In this document: positions 1 through 7,261 of the stretch, one piece after another
Position numbering within the stretch: position 1 is the stretch's first letter
Layout: every line of letters starts with the position of its first letter
From: CAMCYM01 sp041191165
Lineage (GTDB): Bacteria > Bacteroidota > Bacteroidia > Flavobacteriales_D > Sanyastnellaceae
Assembly (NCBI GenBank): GCA_041191165.1
Contig: JBEEPJ010000087.1
Span: forward strand, 1-7,921
Reading direction: 5' to 3'
Length of the DNA: 7,921 bases
Notes under the pieces: generated by a model
The model's input: the letters and a program-made list of their open reading frames with translations, nothing else
Databases searched by the model: none
What the model was told of the DNA's origin: nothing
Position numbers and translations under genes: made by a program

Positions 1-1467
1 GTGGCATTCGATGTGGATGAAGAGGTGCTGACTTGCCAAGGGGTGAAAGCCATCCCCGTCGCAGATGCAGCCATCGAACCCGATGGGGGAAAAGTAGTCA
101 TCCGGCGCTCCGCTCAGATGGACACTTTGACACAAGCCGTCATTTACGCCGATCGAATCACCCAGCACCACAGGATTTTCGATGCGCAAGTGGCGATCTC
201 GGGAGCGGCCGGCTACATAGCATCGGGGAAGGTGAATTACCGCGATACCGGCGGCCGGACGACCGCCTTGAAGGTGCTGTCCATGACGCCGTCCCCCGAT
301 GGCATTTCGAGAGGGCGGGGAGAAATCCCTGTAGAGGAGGGGTTCCGATTGGGGCCCGCATTTGCCTACCAAGGTGATTTTGAACTGGATGCCGGCCGAC
401 CGCATTTCACATTCGATGGGCTGGTGCAACCGGCCCAGGCCTGTTCCGGATTCGAGCGCAATTGGATCCAATTCCGAGGGGAAATCAATCCGCAGGACAT
501 TGCCATTCCGGTAGGGGCGGAGCCCCGTGGATTGCTGGGGGAGGTGTTAAATCTCGGTGTCATGGTTTCCCGGGACACTCCCTTCGGAGCCTTCCCGGCT
601 TTCTTCTCGGTGCGCCAGGAGCTGTCCGACTTGCCCCTGATTCCCGTCAGTGGATGGTTGAAGTTTGACGCGACCCAGAAGCGATTCTTGGTGGGGTCTG
701 CCGAGGGATTTGCTGACTCCACGCAGTGGGGCAATTGGCTGGAGGTTTCAACGGCGACGTGTGAAGTCCGGGTTCACGGTGTGGCCGATTGGCCGTTGGA
801 TTGGGGGATGATGGAGGCGGACTTCATCGGCGAAGCATGGGTGGACGCGGAGGGCGGCATGCGCATGAAGGGGTCGATGATGCTGGATTTTCCTTTCGAG
901 GACAAACTCCTGGGACTGATGGCCACGACGGTGCCCGGCTGGCCGGGGACCGCTCCGGTGGACCTCTATGCAGCGGGTTACCAAGAACACCTGCGGCATT
1001 GGATGGGGGAGGAAGCGGAAGATGCGATGCGGGAGCTCGAATTGGCGGGGCAGTTCCGGAAAATTCCCAAGCCTCTGCAACATACCGTTGCGCTGACCGG
1101 CCTGCAGCTGTACTGGGATGCCAGCGAAGATGCATTCGTCTCTGAGGGACCGCTGAACCTGGTTTCGCTGGGCAGCCATCAGGTCTTTCTGGCTGTGCAG
1201 GGAAAAATGGAATGGGTGCCCTCTCGGAGTGGGGATTTGTTCCGGATGTACCTCCATGGGGATGACCAAAACTGGTATTTCTTCGAATACAAAATCGGTG
1301 TGATGAACATCAGCACGCCTGACTTTGGATTCCGCGATGCCTTGCTGGAACTCAAAGCGGACGAGCGCAAAGCAAAAGGCGAGAATGGGGAGAAGTTCTT
1401 GTACCAATATTTGGCCAGCAAGAAGAAACGAGACGACTTTGTGGATCGTTTCAGAGATTTTGAATAA
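1..1467 (+). CDS. C-terminal part of a large protein of unknown function (5' end outside window)
   Basis: The frame is open from base 1 to the TAA at 1465-1467, giving 488 residues. The GTG at base 1 is just where the window begins, so the true start is probably upstream. I recognise no named domain. The visible part is soluble-looking, rich in Gly, Trp and Phe, with alternating hydrophobic patterns that suggest beta structure, and has no membrane segment. A short motif, aromatic-D-A-[TS]-x3-F, occurs near residues 222-229 (FDATQKRF) and 372-379 (WDASEDAF), hinting at a degenerate repeat. The last 40 residues turn highly charged (KADERKAKG, ASKKKRDDF), suggesting the natural C-terminus. From memory it resembles the C-terminal region of very large conserved Bacteroidota proteins without assigned function; this was not tested. 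It lies 6 bp before fadH on the same strand, so co-transcription is likely. It is certainly a real gene on length and composition, but its function is unknown. Confidence 0.85.
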   Translation: MAFDVDEEVLTCQGVKAIPVADAAIEPDGGKVVIRRSAQMDTLTQAVIYADRITQHHRIFDAQVAISGAAGYIASGKVNYRDTGGRTTALKVLSMTPSPDGISRGRGEIPVEEGFRLGPAFAYQGDFELDAGRPHFTFDGLVQPAQACSGFERNWIQFRGEINPQDIAIPVGAEPRGLLGEVLNLGVMVSRDTPFGAFPAFFSVRQELSDLPLIPVSGWLKFDATQKRFLVGSAEGFADSTQWGNWLEVSTATCEVRVHGVADWPLDWGMMEADFIGEAWVDAEGGMRMKGSMMLDFPFEDKLLGLMATTVPGWPGTAPVDLYAAGYQEHLRHWMGEEAEDAMRELELAGQFRKIPKPLQHTVALTGLQLYWDASEDAFVSEGPLNLVSLGSHQVFLAVQGKMEWVPSRSGDLFRMYLHGDDQNWYFFEYKIGVMNISTPDFGFRDALLELKADERKAKGENGEKFLYQYLASKKKRDDFVDRFRDFE

Positions 1468-1473
1468 TTCCCC

Positions 1474-3498
1474 ATGGCCCATCCCGATTTTCCCACGCTG
1501 CTGTCGCCTCTGGATTTGGGGCCTTTTTCCGTTCCCAACCGGGTGATTATGGGGAGCATGCACCTCGGATGGGAGGAGCACCGCAAGGGGATGGAGGTCT
1601 TGGCTCAATTCTACCGGGAACGGGCGGAAGGGGGGGTGGGGTTGATCGTGACCGGGGGCCACTCCCCCAACTGGGAGGGCACGCTTTTTCCTGGGGGCGC
1701 GCGGATGGCTTGGGCATATCACGCCCGCAAACACCGGGTGATTCCCCAAGCCGTGCACGCGGCGGGAGGGCGCATCCTGCTGCAATTGCTTCACGGCGGG
1801 AGAAGCAGCTATCAACCGTGGTGCGTATCGGCCTCTGCCCTCAAGTCGCCGATCAATCGGTTTAAGCCGAGGGCCCTCGGCCATTGGGGCATCCGCAGAA
1901 CCATCAAGGACTTTGCCAATGCCGCCCGATGGGCCCAGCGTGCGGGTTACGACGGCGTGGAAATCATGGGGTCGGAGGGCTATCTCATCAATCAGTTTCT
2001 CAGTCCGGCGGCCAATCAGCGCACGGACGGGTGGGGGGGGAGTGTGGAAAATCGCATGCGGATGGCGGTTGAAATTGTAAGCCAAACCCGCCAAGCCGTA
2101 GGCCCTTCGTTCCTCATCATGTTTCGACTGAGTCTCGCGGATTTGGTACCGGGGGGCAGCACTTGGGACGAAGTGTGCAAGATGGCCCGGGCCCTGGAAG
2201 CGGCGGGGGTGGATGTTTTCAATACGGGAATCGGATGGCATGAGAGCCGGGTTCCCACCATCGCCACGCTGGTTCCTCCCGGTGCCTTCGCTTTTGCCAC
2301 AGCGAAATTGCGGGCAGAGGTGGGGGTGCCCGTCGTGGCCTCCAACCGATTCAACACCCCGGATCAATGTGAGGCGATGTTGGCGGCGGGCCAGGCGGAC
2401 CTGGTCTCCATGGCGCGCCCCTTCCTCGCGGATCCCAAGTGGGTAGAGAAGGCGGCCGCCGGAAAGCCACAGCAGATCAACACCTGCATCGGCTGCAACC
2501 AATCCTGTCTCGACCACATTTTCTCAGGCAAAACCGCGAGTTGCCTCGTGAATCCCCGTGCGGGATGGGAGCACAAATTCCCCCCATCTGCAGCGGTGGT
2601 CGTCCACACCCCCCGCCGCATCGCCGTGGTGGGAGCGGGGCCTGCGGGGATGGCCTGTGCCGCCGAAGCCGCCGCCCTGGGGCACTCCGTGGAGCTTTTC
2701 GACGCTGCTCCCCACCCGGGAGGCCAGTTCCTGCTCGCCCAGCAAATTCCGGGCAAGGGTGACTTTGCCCATACCCTCCGCTACTTCGCTCATGCGCTGG
2801 AAGCCGGTGGGGTGACCTGCCACTGGGAGACCCGCATCACCGACTTCACCGGCTGGGAGACGCGTTTCGATGCGCTCGTGCTGGCCACGGGCGTAAAGCC
2901 GCGCGGATGGGATGTGGAAGGCGCAGACCATCCCATGGTCGTGGGCTACACCGCGCTCCTCGAGGGCCGCGTGGCGCCGGGACGACGGGTGGCGGTGATC
3001 GGCGCGGGAGGCATCGGGGTGGACGTGGCGGATTTCCTGACCCACGATGCGGATGCGGATGGATATCACGCGGTTTGGGGCGTGGACTTGACCCTGGAGG
3101 CGCCGGGCGCGCTCAAGCCACCCGTCCAACGGCAGTCCGCACGAGAAGTGACCCTGTTCCAGCGCAAGCCCGGCAAGTTGGGCGCAGGGCTGGGCAAGAC
3201 GACGGGCTGGATCCATCGGGCCACGTTGCGTCAGCGTCAGGTGGGCTTCGAATCGGGCGTGACCTACCTGCGCGTGGACGACGCGGGCTTGCATTACAGG
3301 GATGCTTCCGGGAAGGAACGCCTGGCCGCAGTCGATCAGATTGTGGTTTGTGCAGGCCAAACCCCTCAACTCCCCCCGCTCACGTCTCTCCCCACATCCC
3401 TCGAGGTCCACACCATCGGCGGTGCCTTGGATGCCCACCGGGTGGACGCCGCCCGCGCCATCCGAGAGGGGTGGGAACTGGCCCGCAGCTGGAGTTAA
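1474..3498 (+). CDS. fadH: NADPH-dependent 2,4-dienoyl-CoA reductase
   Basis: FadH uses NADPH to reduce 2,4-dienoyl-CoA to enoyl-CoA, letting beta-oxidation handle unsaturated fatty acids with even-position double bonds; it is cytosolic. At 674 residues it matches E. coli FadH (about 672) from end to end. The N-terminal old-yellow-enzyme-like FMN barrel spans about 1-335 and carries the counterparts of E. coli catalytic Tyr166 and His252: Y170 in GSEGYLIN and H256 in GIGWHESR. A 4Fe-4S site follows, with C338, C341, C345 and C357 (CIGCNQSC then SCLVNPR). The FAD fold begins at VVGAGPAG (385-392), and the NADPH fold has VIGAGGIG (508-515); the conserved GLGKTTGWIHR lies near 572-582. The ATG at 1474 gives the family N-terminus (LLSPLDLGPFSVPNRVIMGSMH). 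No clear Shine-Dalgarno is visible, so translation may be coupled to the upstream gene ending 6 bp away. An 8-G run at 2033-2040 is read in frame. No other beta-oxidation gene is in the window. Confidence 0.97.
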   Translation: MAHPDFPTLLSPLDLGPFSVPNRVIMGSMHLGWEEHRKGMEVLAQFYRERAEGGVGLIVTGGHSPNWEGTLFPGGARMAWAYHARKHRVIPQAVHAAGGRILLQLLHGGRSSYQPWCVSASALKSPINRFKPRALGHWGIRRTIKDFANAARWAQRAGYDGVEIMGSEGYLINQFLSPAANQRTDGWGGSVENRMRMAVEIVSQTRQAVGPSFLIMFRLSLADLVPGGSTWDEVCKMARALEAAGVDVFNTGIGWHESRVPTIATLVPPGAFAFATAKLRAEVGVPVVASNRFNTPDQCEAMLAAGQADLVSMARPFLADPKWVEKAAAGKPQQINTCIGCNQSCLDHIFSGKTASCLVNPRAGWEHKFPPSAAVVVHTPRRIAVVGAGPAGMACAAEAAALGHSVELFDAAPHPGGQFLLAQQIPGKGDFAHTLRYFAHALEAGGVTCHWETRITDFTGWETRFDALVLATGVKPRGWDVEGADHPMVVGYTALLEGRVAPGRRVAVIGAGGIGVDVADFLTHDADADGYHAVWGVDLTLEAPGALKPPVQRQSAREVTLFQRKPGKLGAGLGKTTGWIHRATLRQRQVGFESGVTYLRVDDAGLHYRDASGKERLAAVDQIVVCAGQTPQLPPLTSLPTSLEVHTIGGALDAHRVDAARAIREGWELARSWS

Positions 3499-4220
3499 AA
3501 AGTCGCGCCCAAGGCGGCCACGGCCTCCCGACCCGCCTGGGTCAATCGCGTGACGCTGTCGCTCTCTGTCCCGTCCGCATCAAGCGGTTTCCCGACCCGA
3601 ACCACGACCCGCCCCCTCCGGATTCCGAAACGCCCCTTGGACAACATCGCATGGGTGCCGTGGATGTACATCGGCACCACCGGCACGCCGGCCTGCACCG
3701 CGAGGTGAAACGCCCCGGACTTGAACGGCAGCAGCAGGCCGTCCGCCGACCGGGTCCCCTCCGGAAAGACGAAGACGACCTTGCCCGTGTCCAACGTGCG
3801 CCGCAGCGCCTGTGCCGCCCGAGCGGCACTGTCCGGGTTGCCCCGCTCGACAAAAACCGTTCCCGCCCGTGCGTTGACCGCGCCGAGGAGCGGCACGTTT
3901 CGGATGGCTTGTTTGGCCAGAAAAACGACCGGATGCGGAATGGCGGCAAACACCGCGTTGATGTCCAATTGGCTGGTATGGTTGGCGATGTAAATCGCGC
4001 GCTCCGGCCACCATTCCGAGGCAGGAACGTCCTCTGGCCCCTGGATCTCCAGCGGTGCCGTGCCCACCCACTTCAACAAATTTCGACTCCAGAGCACACC
4101 CCCGATGCGGTGCAAAACCCATCCTGAAGCGTCGCGGCGAATGTACAAGGCCACCAGCCCCAACGTGCAGCAGATTGCAGACCAGAGGACCGCTACCCCC
4201 GTCCTGACCATCGCGCTCAT
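3495..4220 (-). CDS. plsC: 1-acyl-sn-glycerol-3-phosphate acyltransferase (PlsC/LPLAT family)
   Basis: This 241-residue protein is expected to transfer an acyl chain to lysophosphatidic acid, making phosphatidic acid at the inner membrane. All four family motifs are visible: NHTSQLD at 80-86 (the H-x4-D catalytic pair H81/D86), VFVERGN at 122-128, FPEGTRS at 152-158 and VPVVPM at 179-184. A hydrophobic stretch at about 6-26 probably anchors it in the membrane. Length is normal for the family. I chose the ATG at 4218-4220 because it overlaps the rluE stop as ATGA, typical of translational coupling, and leaves a family-like N-terminus. The frame stays open up to 4589, but that extension lies antisense-free inside rluE and is low-complexity, so it is not taken. 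An internal ATG at 4211 is an alternative start. The TAA stop (3495-3497) shares bases with the fadH stop. Substrate specificity within the LPLAT family cannot be fixed from sequence alone. Confidence 0.93.
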   Translation of the reverse strand: MSAMVRTGVAVLWSAICCTLGLVALYIRRDASGWVLHRIGGVLWSRNLLKWVGTAPLEIQGPEDVPASEWWPERAIYIANHTSQLDINAVFAAIPHPVVFLAKQAIRNVPLLGAVNARAGTVFVERGNPDSAARAAQALRRTLDTGKVVFVFPEGTRSADGLLLPFKSGAFHLAVQAGVPVVPMYIHGTHAMLSKGRFGIRRGRVVVRVGKPLDADGTESDSVTRLTQAGREAVAALGATF

Positions 4221-4807
4221 GCTTCCAAAAGGATTTTTCGTTCCCATTCCGTCAACGCCCGCACCTCGCCGGGCGCAAGGCCCAATTCCAGCAGCTGCAG
4301 GTTCCCCCATGCCACCCGAATAAGGCGCAAAGTAGGCAGGCCCACCGCGGCCGTCATCCGCCGTACTTGTCGATTTTTCCCCTCCTGAAGGCCCAATTCC
4401 ACCCACGCCGTGGGGATGGAGGCGCGATACCGAATGGGCGGATTGCGCTCGGGCAACGCCGGGAGTTGGGAACAGAGGCGCGCCCGTGCGGGCAAGGTGC
4501 GGCGAATTTGGCCTTGAATGCGCAGCTCCATCGGGGCAGACAACTGCTTCAACTGCTCCGGGGTCGGCGCTCCCTCCACCTGAACCCAATACGTGCGCCA
4601 GTGCGGACGGCGGGGGTCGAGCAGACGGCCGTTCATCTCCCGCTCATCGCTGAGCAGCAACAGTCCCTCACTGTCTGCGTCCAATCTACCGATGGGGTAA
4701 ACATCCCGGGACAATCCCAACCCGAGCGCGCCCAGTCCCTGTCGGTTGCCTTCATCGCTGAACTGACTCAGGAATCCGAAGGGCTTATTCAATGCGAAAA
4801 TGGCCAT
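4217..4807 (-). CDS. rluE: 23S rRNA pseudouridine synthase, RluE type
   Basis: RluE converts a uridine of 23S rRNA (U2457 in E. coli) to pseudouridine in the peptidyl transferase region. The 196-residue protein begins MAIFALNKPFGFLSQF, the usual N-terminus of S4-less RsuA/RluE-family synthases. The catalytic Asp is D43 in GRLDADSEGLL (40-50). Near the C-terminus it has NPPIRYRASIPTAW (122-135) and EGKNRQVRRMTAAVGLPTLR (142-161), which closely match E. coli RluE as I recall it and separate it from RluB and RsuA; no S4 domain is present. The start at 4805-4807 is chosen over an ATG at 4975, because the longer version runs antisense-like through the end of the upstream gene and adds 56 low-similarity residues. 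A weak AGGA sits 4 bases before the ATG. The gene is 16 bp downstream of the propeller gene and overlaps plsC by ATGA, so the three form an operon. The exact modified uridine is inferred from orthology. Confidence 0.94.
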   Translation of the reverse strand: MAIFALNKPFGFLSQFSDEGNRQGLGALGLGLSRDVYPIGRLDADSEGLLLLSDEREMNGRLLDPRRPHWRTYWVQVEGAPTPEQLKQLSAPMELRIQGQIRRTLPARARLCSQLPALPERNPPIRYRASIPTAWVELGLQEGKNRQVRRMTAAVGLPTLRLIRVAWGNLQLLELGLAPGEVRALTEWERKILLEA

Positions 4808-4823
4808 GTGTCCTGAAGGGGAA

Positions 4824-5921
4824 TCAATCGACCCAATCGGCCACGAACAGGTTGGTGCTCCGGGTCCTGCCATTGTTCCGGTTGGAGGCAAAGACCAGTC
4901 GTTTGCCATCCGGCGAGAACATGGGAAATGAGTCAAAGGCGTTGTCGAAAGTGATTTGTTCCAACCCTGTACCATCCGTGCGAATCATGAACAGATTGAA
5001 GGGAAATCCTCCGGTATGGTGGTTGGTGCAAAAGAGAATTTTCTCGCCGGAGGGGTGGAAAAATGGCGCCCAATTGGCCCCGCCAAGCCGGGTCAGTTGC
5101 CGCGTTTCGCTTCCGTCTACTCGTCCGATGAACAGCTCCATCTCGGTGGGCTCCACCAGGCCTTTCGCGAGAAGTTCCCGGTAATGCGCTTGCGCTTCAG
5201 GGGTTTGGGGACGGCTCGCGCGCCAGACGAGCCATTCCCCGTCGGGTGAGAAAAATGCGCCACCGTCGTAGCCCAGTTCTCGGGTCACTTGCCTCACGTC
5301 GCTGCCATCCAACGCACAGGTGTACAATTCCAAGTCGCCGGACCGCATGCTCGTGAACACCATGCGGTCGCCACGCGGGCTGACGGTGGCTTCTGCGTCG
5401 TAGCCCGGTGTGAAAGTCAATTGCTTCAGGGAAGCCCCATGGATGTCGGTGGTAAAGATGTCGTATCCTTCATAGATAGGCCAAACATATTCCCCCCCAG
5501 GCCCGCGGGGCGGCACCGCTGGACAAGCTTCATCCGCCAGATGGGTCGATGCATACACCACCGAACTGTCCCCGGGGAGAAAGTAGGCACAAGTCGTGCG
5601 CCCCTGGCCATTCGAAACGCGCACCACCTCCCTCGGCTGCTCCGGCGATGGTCGGTAATTTGCATTCAAGGGCAACACATAGATTTGATCACACGCTGCG
5701 CCCCATTCCATGCGCGTCGATTGGAAAACCAGGCTGCTCCCGTCAAACGACCAGTAGGCTTCGGCATTGTCCCCGCCAAAGGTGAGCTGGCGCAGGTTCG
5801 CGAGGTGATTTTCACGGGCGTACCGCAGGGAATCGCCTTGCCCGAAGCTGGGTGGGGTTGAGCAAATGAACAGCGCCGAGGCTGCGAAACAGCGAATGCC
5901 TGATGCGAATGGGAAATTCAT
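4824..5921 (-). CDS. Exported PD40/TolB-like beta-propeller protein
   Basis: This 365-residue protein starts with a signal peptide (hydrophobic core about 12-21, likely cleaved near residue 27-28 around SFG-Q), so the mature protein should be periplasmic or surface-associated. It consists of repeated PD40 blades with the pattern x-F-S-P-D-G-x-x-L-V-F-x-S, visible at about 55-69, 112-125, 177-191, 221-234, 285-299 and 332-346, interleaved with strands of the DG-x-x-RQLT type (QLTF 45-48 and 167-170, QVT 211-213, QLT 275-277, QIT 322-324). This predicts a six-bladed propeller like the C-terminal part of TolB. It lacks an N-terminal TolB domain, and no tol or pal gene is nearby, so I do not call it tolB. 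Four Cys in the mature part (77, 111, 133, 202) could form disulphides. It is first gene of the operon with rluE and plsC, and diverges from an exported M28 peptidase with a 35 bp gap; a shared role in periplasmic peptide handling is conceivable but unproven. Confidence 0.9.
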   Translation of the reverse strand: MNFPFASGIRCFAASALFICSTPPSFGQGDSLRYARENHLANLRQLTFGGDNAEAYWSFDGSSLVFQSTRMEWGAACDQIYVLPLNANYRPSPEQPREVVRVSNGQGRTTCAYFLPGDSSVVYASTHLADEACPAVPPRGPGGEYVWPIYEGYDIFTTDIHGASLKQLTFTPGYDAEATVSPRGDRMVFTSMRSGDLELYTCALDGSDVRQVTRELGYDGGAFFSPDGEWLVWRASRPQTPEAQAHYRELLAKGLVEPTEMELFIGRVDGSETRQLTRLGGANWAPFFHPSGEKILFCTNHHTGGFPFNLFMIRTDGTGLEQITFDNAFDSFPMFSPDGKRLVFASNRNNGRTRSTNLFVADWVD

Positions 5922-5956
5922 GCGCGATTGTCGAATTTTGGCGCAAATTACTGCCG

Positions 5957-7261
5957 ATGGACATTAGGTCACGCTTGTTCGTAGGACGCTGGTGCGTTCT
6001 GGGATTGATGGGATGGGGAATGATGGGTTGTGGCGGGGGAGCGTCCTCTGAAGCCCAGCTCCGATCTCCAGAGGAAGTTCGCGCTCAGATGGTGATCGAC
6101 GTGAACCGTCTCACCTCTCCTGAGATGGCCGGTCGCGAAACGGGAACACCCGGGGAGTGGGCCGCAGCGCAATACTTGGACAGTTCATTTCGGGCCCTGG
6201 GCTTGCGGCCTCGGGGGGATAGTTTGGCCTTCCAAGTGTTTACCTTCATGCCTCACCCACCGATGCAGGTGCATGAGACGGAGGATGGCATTTCGCAGAT
6301 GGGAATGGCGCTTGTGCAAGAGTCTCGTGGGGTGAATGTGCTTTTTGAGGCGCCCGCAGCCACCGGAAAGTGGGGGGTTATCGCAGCGCATTACGATCAC
6401 CTGGGCATGGGGCAGGAGGGGTCCCTGCACCGAGGGGACTCAGCCGTGCATCCGGGAGCGGATGACAATGCATCGGGGGTGGCCGTGCTTCTGGCACTTG
6501 CCCAGGACCTGACGGATTCACCTGTGAAGCACCCGTTGCTCTTCGCCGCATTTTCCGGGGAGGAGAAGGGGCTGATGGGTTCCAACTTCTTCTGTGAAGA
6601 ACCCACTGTGCGGCTGGATTCTATTCGCTACATGATCAACTTGGACATGGTGGGGCGGATGAAGGGGGATACCCTAGCGGTCTTCGGTACAGGCACCACT
6701 CCGCGATGGCAGGTGCTCTTGGATTCATGCAACACGGAAGGACTCATTCTCGTGCCCAGTGCAGACGGAATGGGGCCGAGCGACCACACTTCTTTCTACC
6801 TCGAGAACATTCCAGTGTTGCACTTCTTCACGGGGCAGCACGTCGACTATCATAAGCCCAGCGATACCGGAGAAAAGCTCAACTATGAAGGCATGTTGAA
6901 GGTACATCGCTTCGTGGAGCGCTTGGTCCGGGTATTGGAGCAAGAAGGGGATATGCCCTTTGTGGCCACACAGGATACGGTGCGGAAGGACACCACCCCG
7001 CGGTTTAAGGTGACCTTGGGGGTCATTCCCGATTACCTATACTCCGCAGGGGGCGTGAAAATAGATGGAGTCACAGCGGGAAGACCTGCTGCCCGTGGAG
7101 GGATGCAACGCGGCGATATCATCCGCAAGATCGACGATTTAGAGATCGGTGACTTGTATGTGTACATGGAAGCACTGGGCACGCTAGAGCCTGGAACGAA
7201 GAGTGTGGTCGTAGTAGAACGAAATGGAAAGCCGATGACATTGAATATCACTTGGGACTGA
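5957..7261 (+). CDS. Probable lipoprotein M28-family metallopeptidase with C-terminal PDZ domain
   Basis: The 434-residue protein is predicted to be a di-zinc aminopeptidase acting on peptides at the envelope. Metal and catalytic residues of family M28 are all visible: H145 (AAHYDHLG), D169 (PGADDNASG), catalytic E202 and ligand E203 (SGEEKGLMGS), D230 (INLDMVGR) and H299 (DYHKPSDT). A PDZ domain follows at about 352-434, with the typical GVTAGRPAARGGMQRGDII (371-389). The ATG at 5957 is chosen because it yields a short positive n-region, a hydrophobic core and C25 as a candidate lipidated cysteine (GMMGC followed by GGGAS); the residues before C25 depart from the classic lipobox, so lipidation is likely but not certain. 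An upstream in-frame ATG at 5903 would overlap the divergent propeller gene and spoil the signal peptide. The stop TGA directly abuts rnpB. Natural substrate is unknown. Confidence 0.93.
   Translation: MDIRSRLFVGRWCVLGLMGWGMMGCGGGASSEAQLRSPEEVRAQMVIDVNRLTSPEMAGRETGTPGEWAAAQYLDSSFRALGLRPRGDSLAFQVFTFMPHPPMQVHETEDGISQMGMALVQESRGVNVLFEAPAATGKWGVIAAHYDHLGMGQEGSLHRGDSAVHPGADDNASGVAVLLALAQDLTDSPVKHPLLFAAFSGEEKGLMGSNFFCEEPTVRLDSIRYMINLDMVGRMKGDTLAVFGTGTTPRWQVLLDSCNTEGLILVPSADGMGPSDHTSFYLENIPVLHFFTGQHVDYHKPSDTGEKLNYEGMLKVHRFVERLVRVLEQEGDMPFVATQDTVRKDTTPRFKVTLGVIPDYLYSAGGVKIDGVTAGRPAARGGMQRGDIIRKIDDLEIGDLYVYMEALGTLEPGTKSVVVVERNGKPMTLNITWD

Noticed and set aside
748..2517. A 589-codon open frame on the - strand, antisense to the unknown protein gene and fadH
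   Set aside because: It spans the junction of two well-supported + strand genes, is rich in His, Pro and Arg without recognisable motifs, and is explained by GC-rich codon bias leaving few antisense stops.
2524..3438. Long - strand open frame antisense to fadH
   Set aside because: The fadH frame has FAD and NADPH motifs throughout; the antisense product shows no family motif.
2907..4127. A 406-codon + strand frame running from fadH into the antisense of plsC
   Set aside because: Its translation is Arg/Gly/Pro-rich low-complexity sequence crossing two real genes in other frames.
4221..4589. N-terminal extension of plsC
   Set aside because: The frame is open, but overlaps rluE and gives Gly/Ser/Pro-rich sequence unlike any acyltransferase; the ATGA start at 4220 fits better.
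5922..6000. Promoter for the propeller-rluE-plsC operon
   Set aside because: On the - strand TAATTTG is one base short of the TAnnTTTG consensus, and no TTG partner is present 17-23 bases upstream.
7195..7261. Promoter for rnpB just upstream of its 5' end
   Set aside because: TATCACTTG (7246-7254) resembles TAnnTTTG only with an inserted base and a mismatch, and no TTG lies at the right distance.
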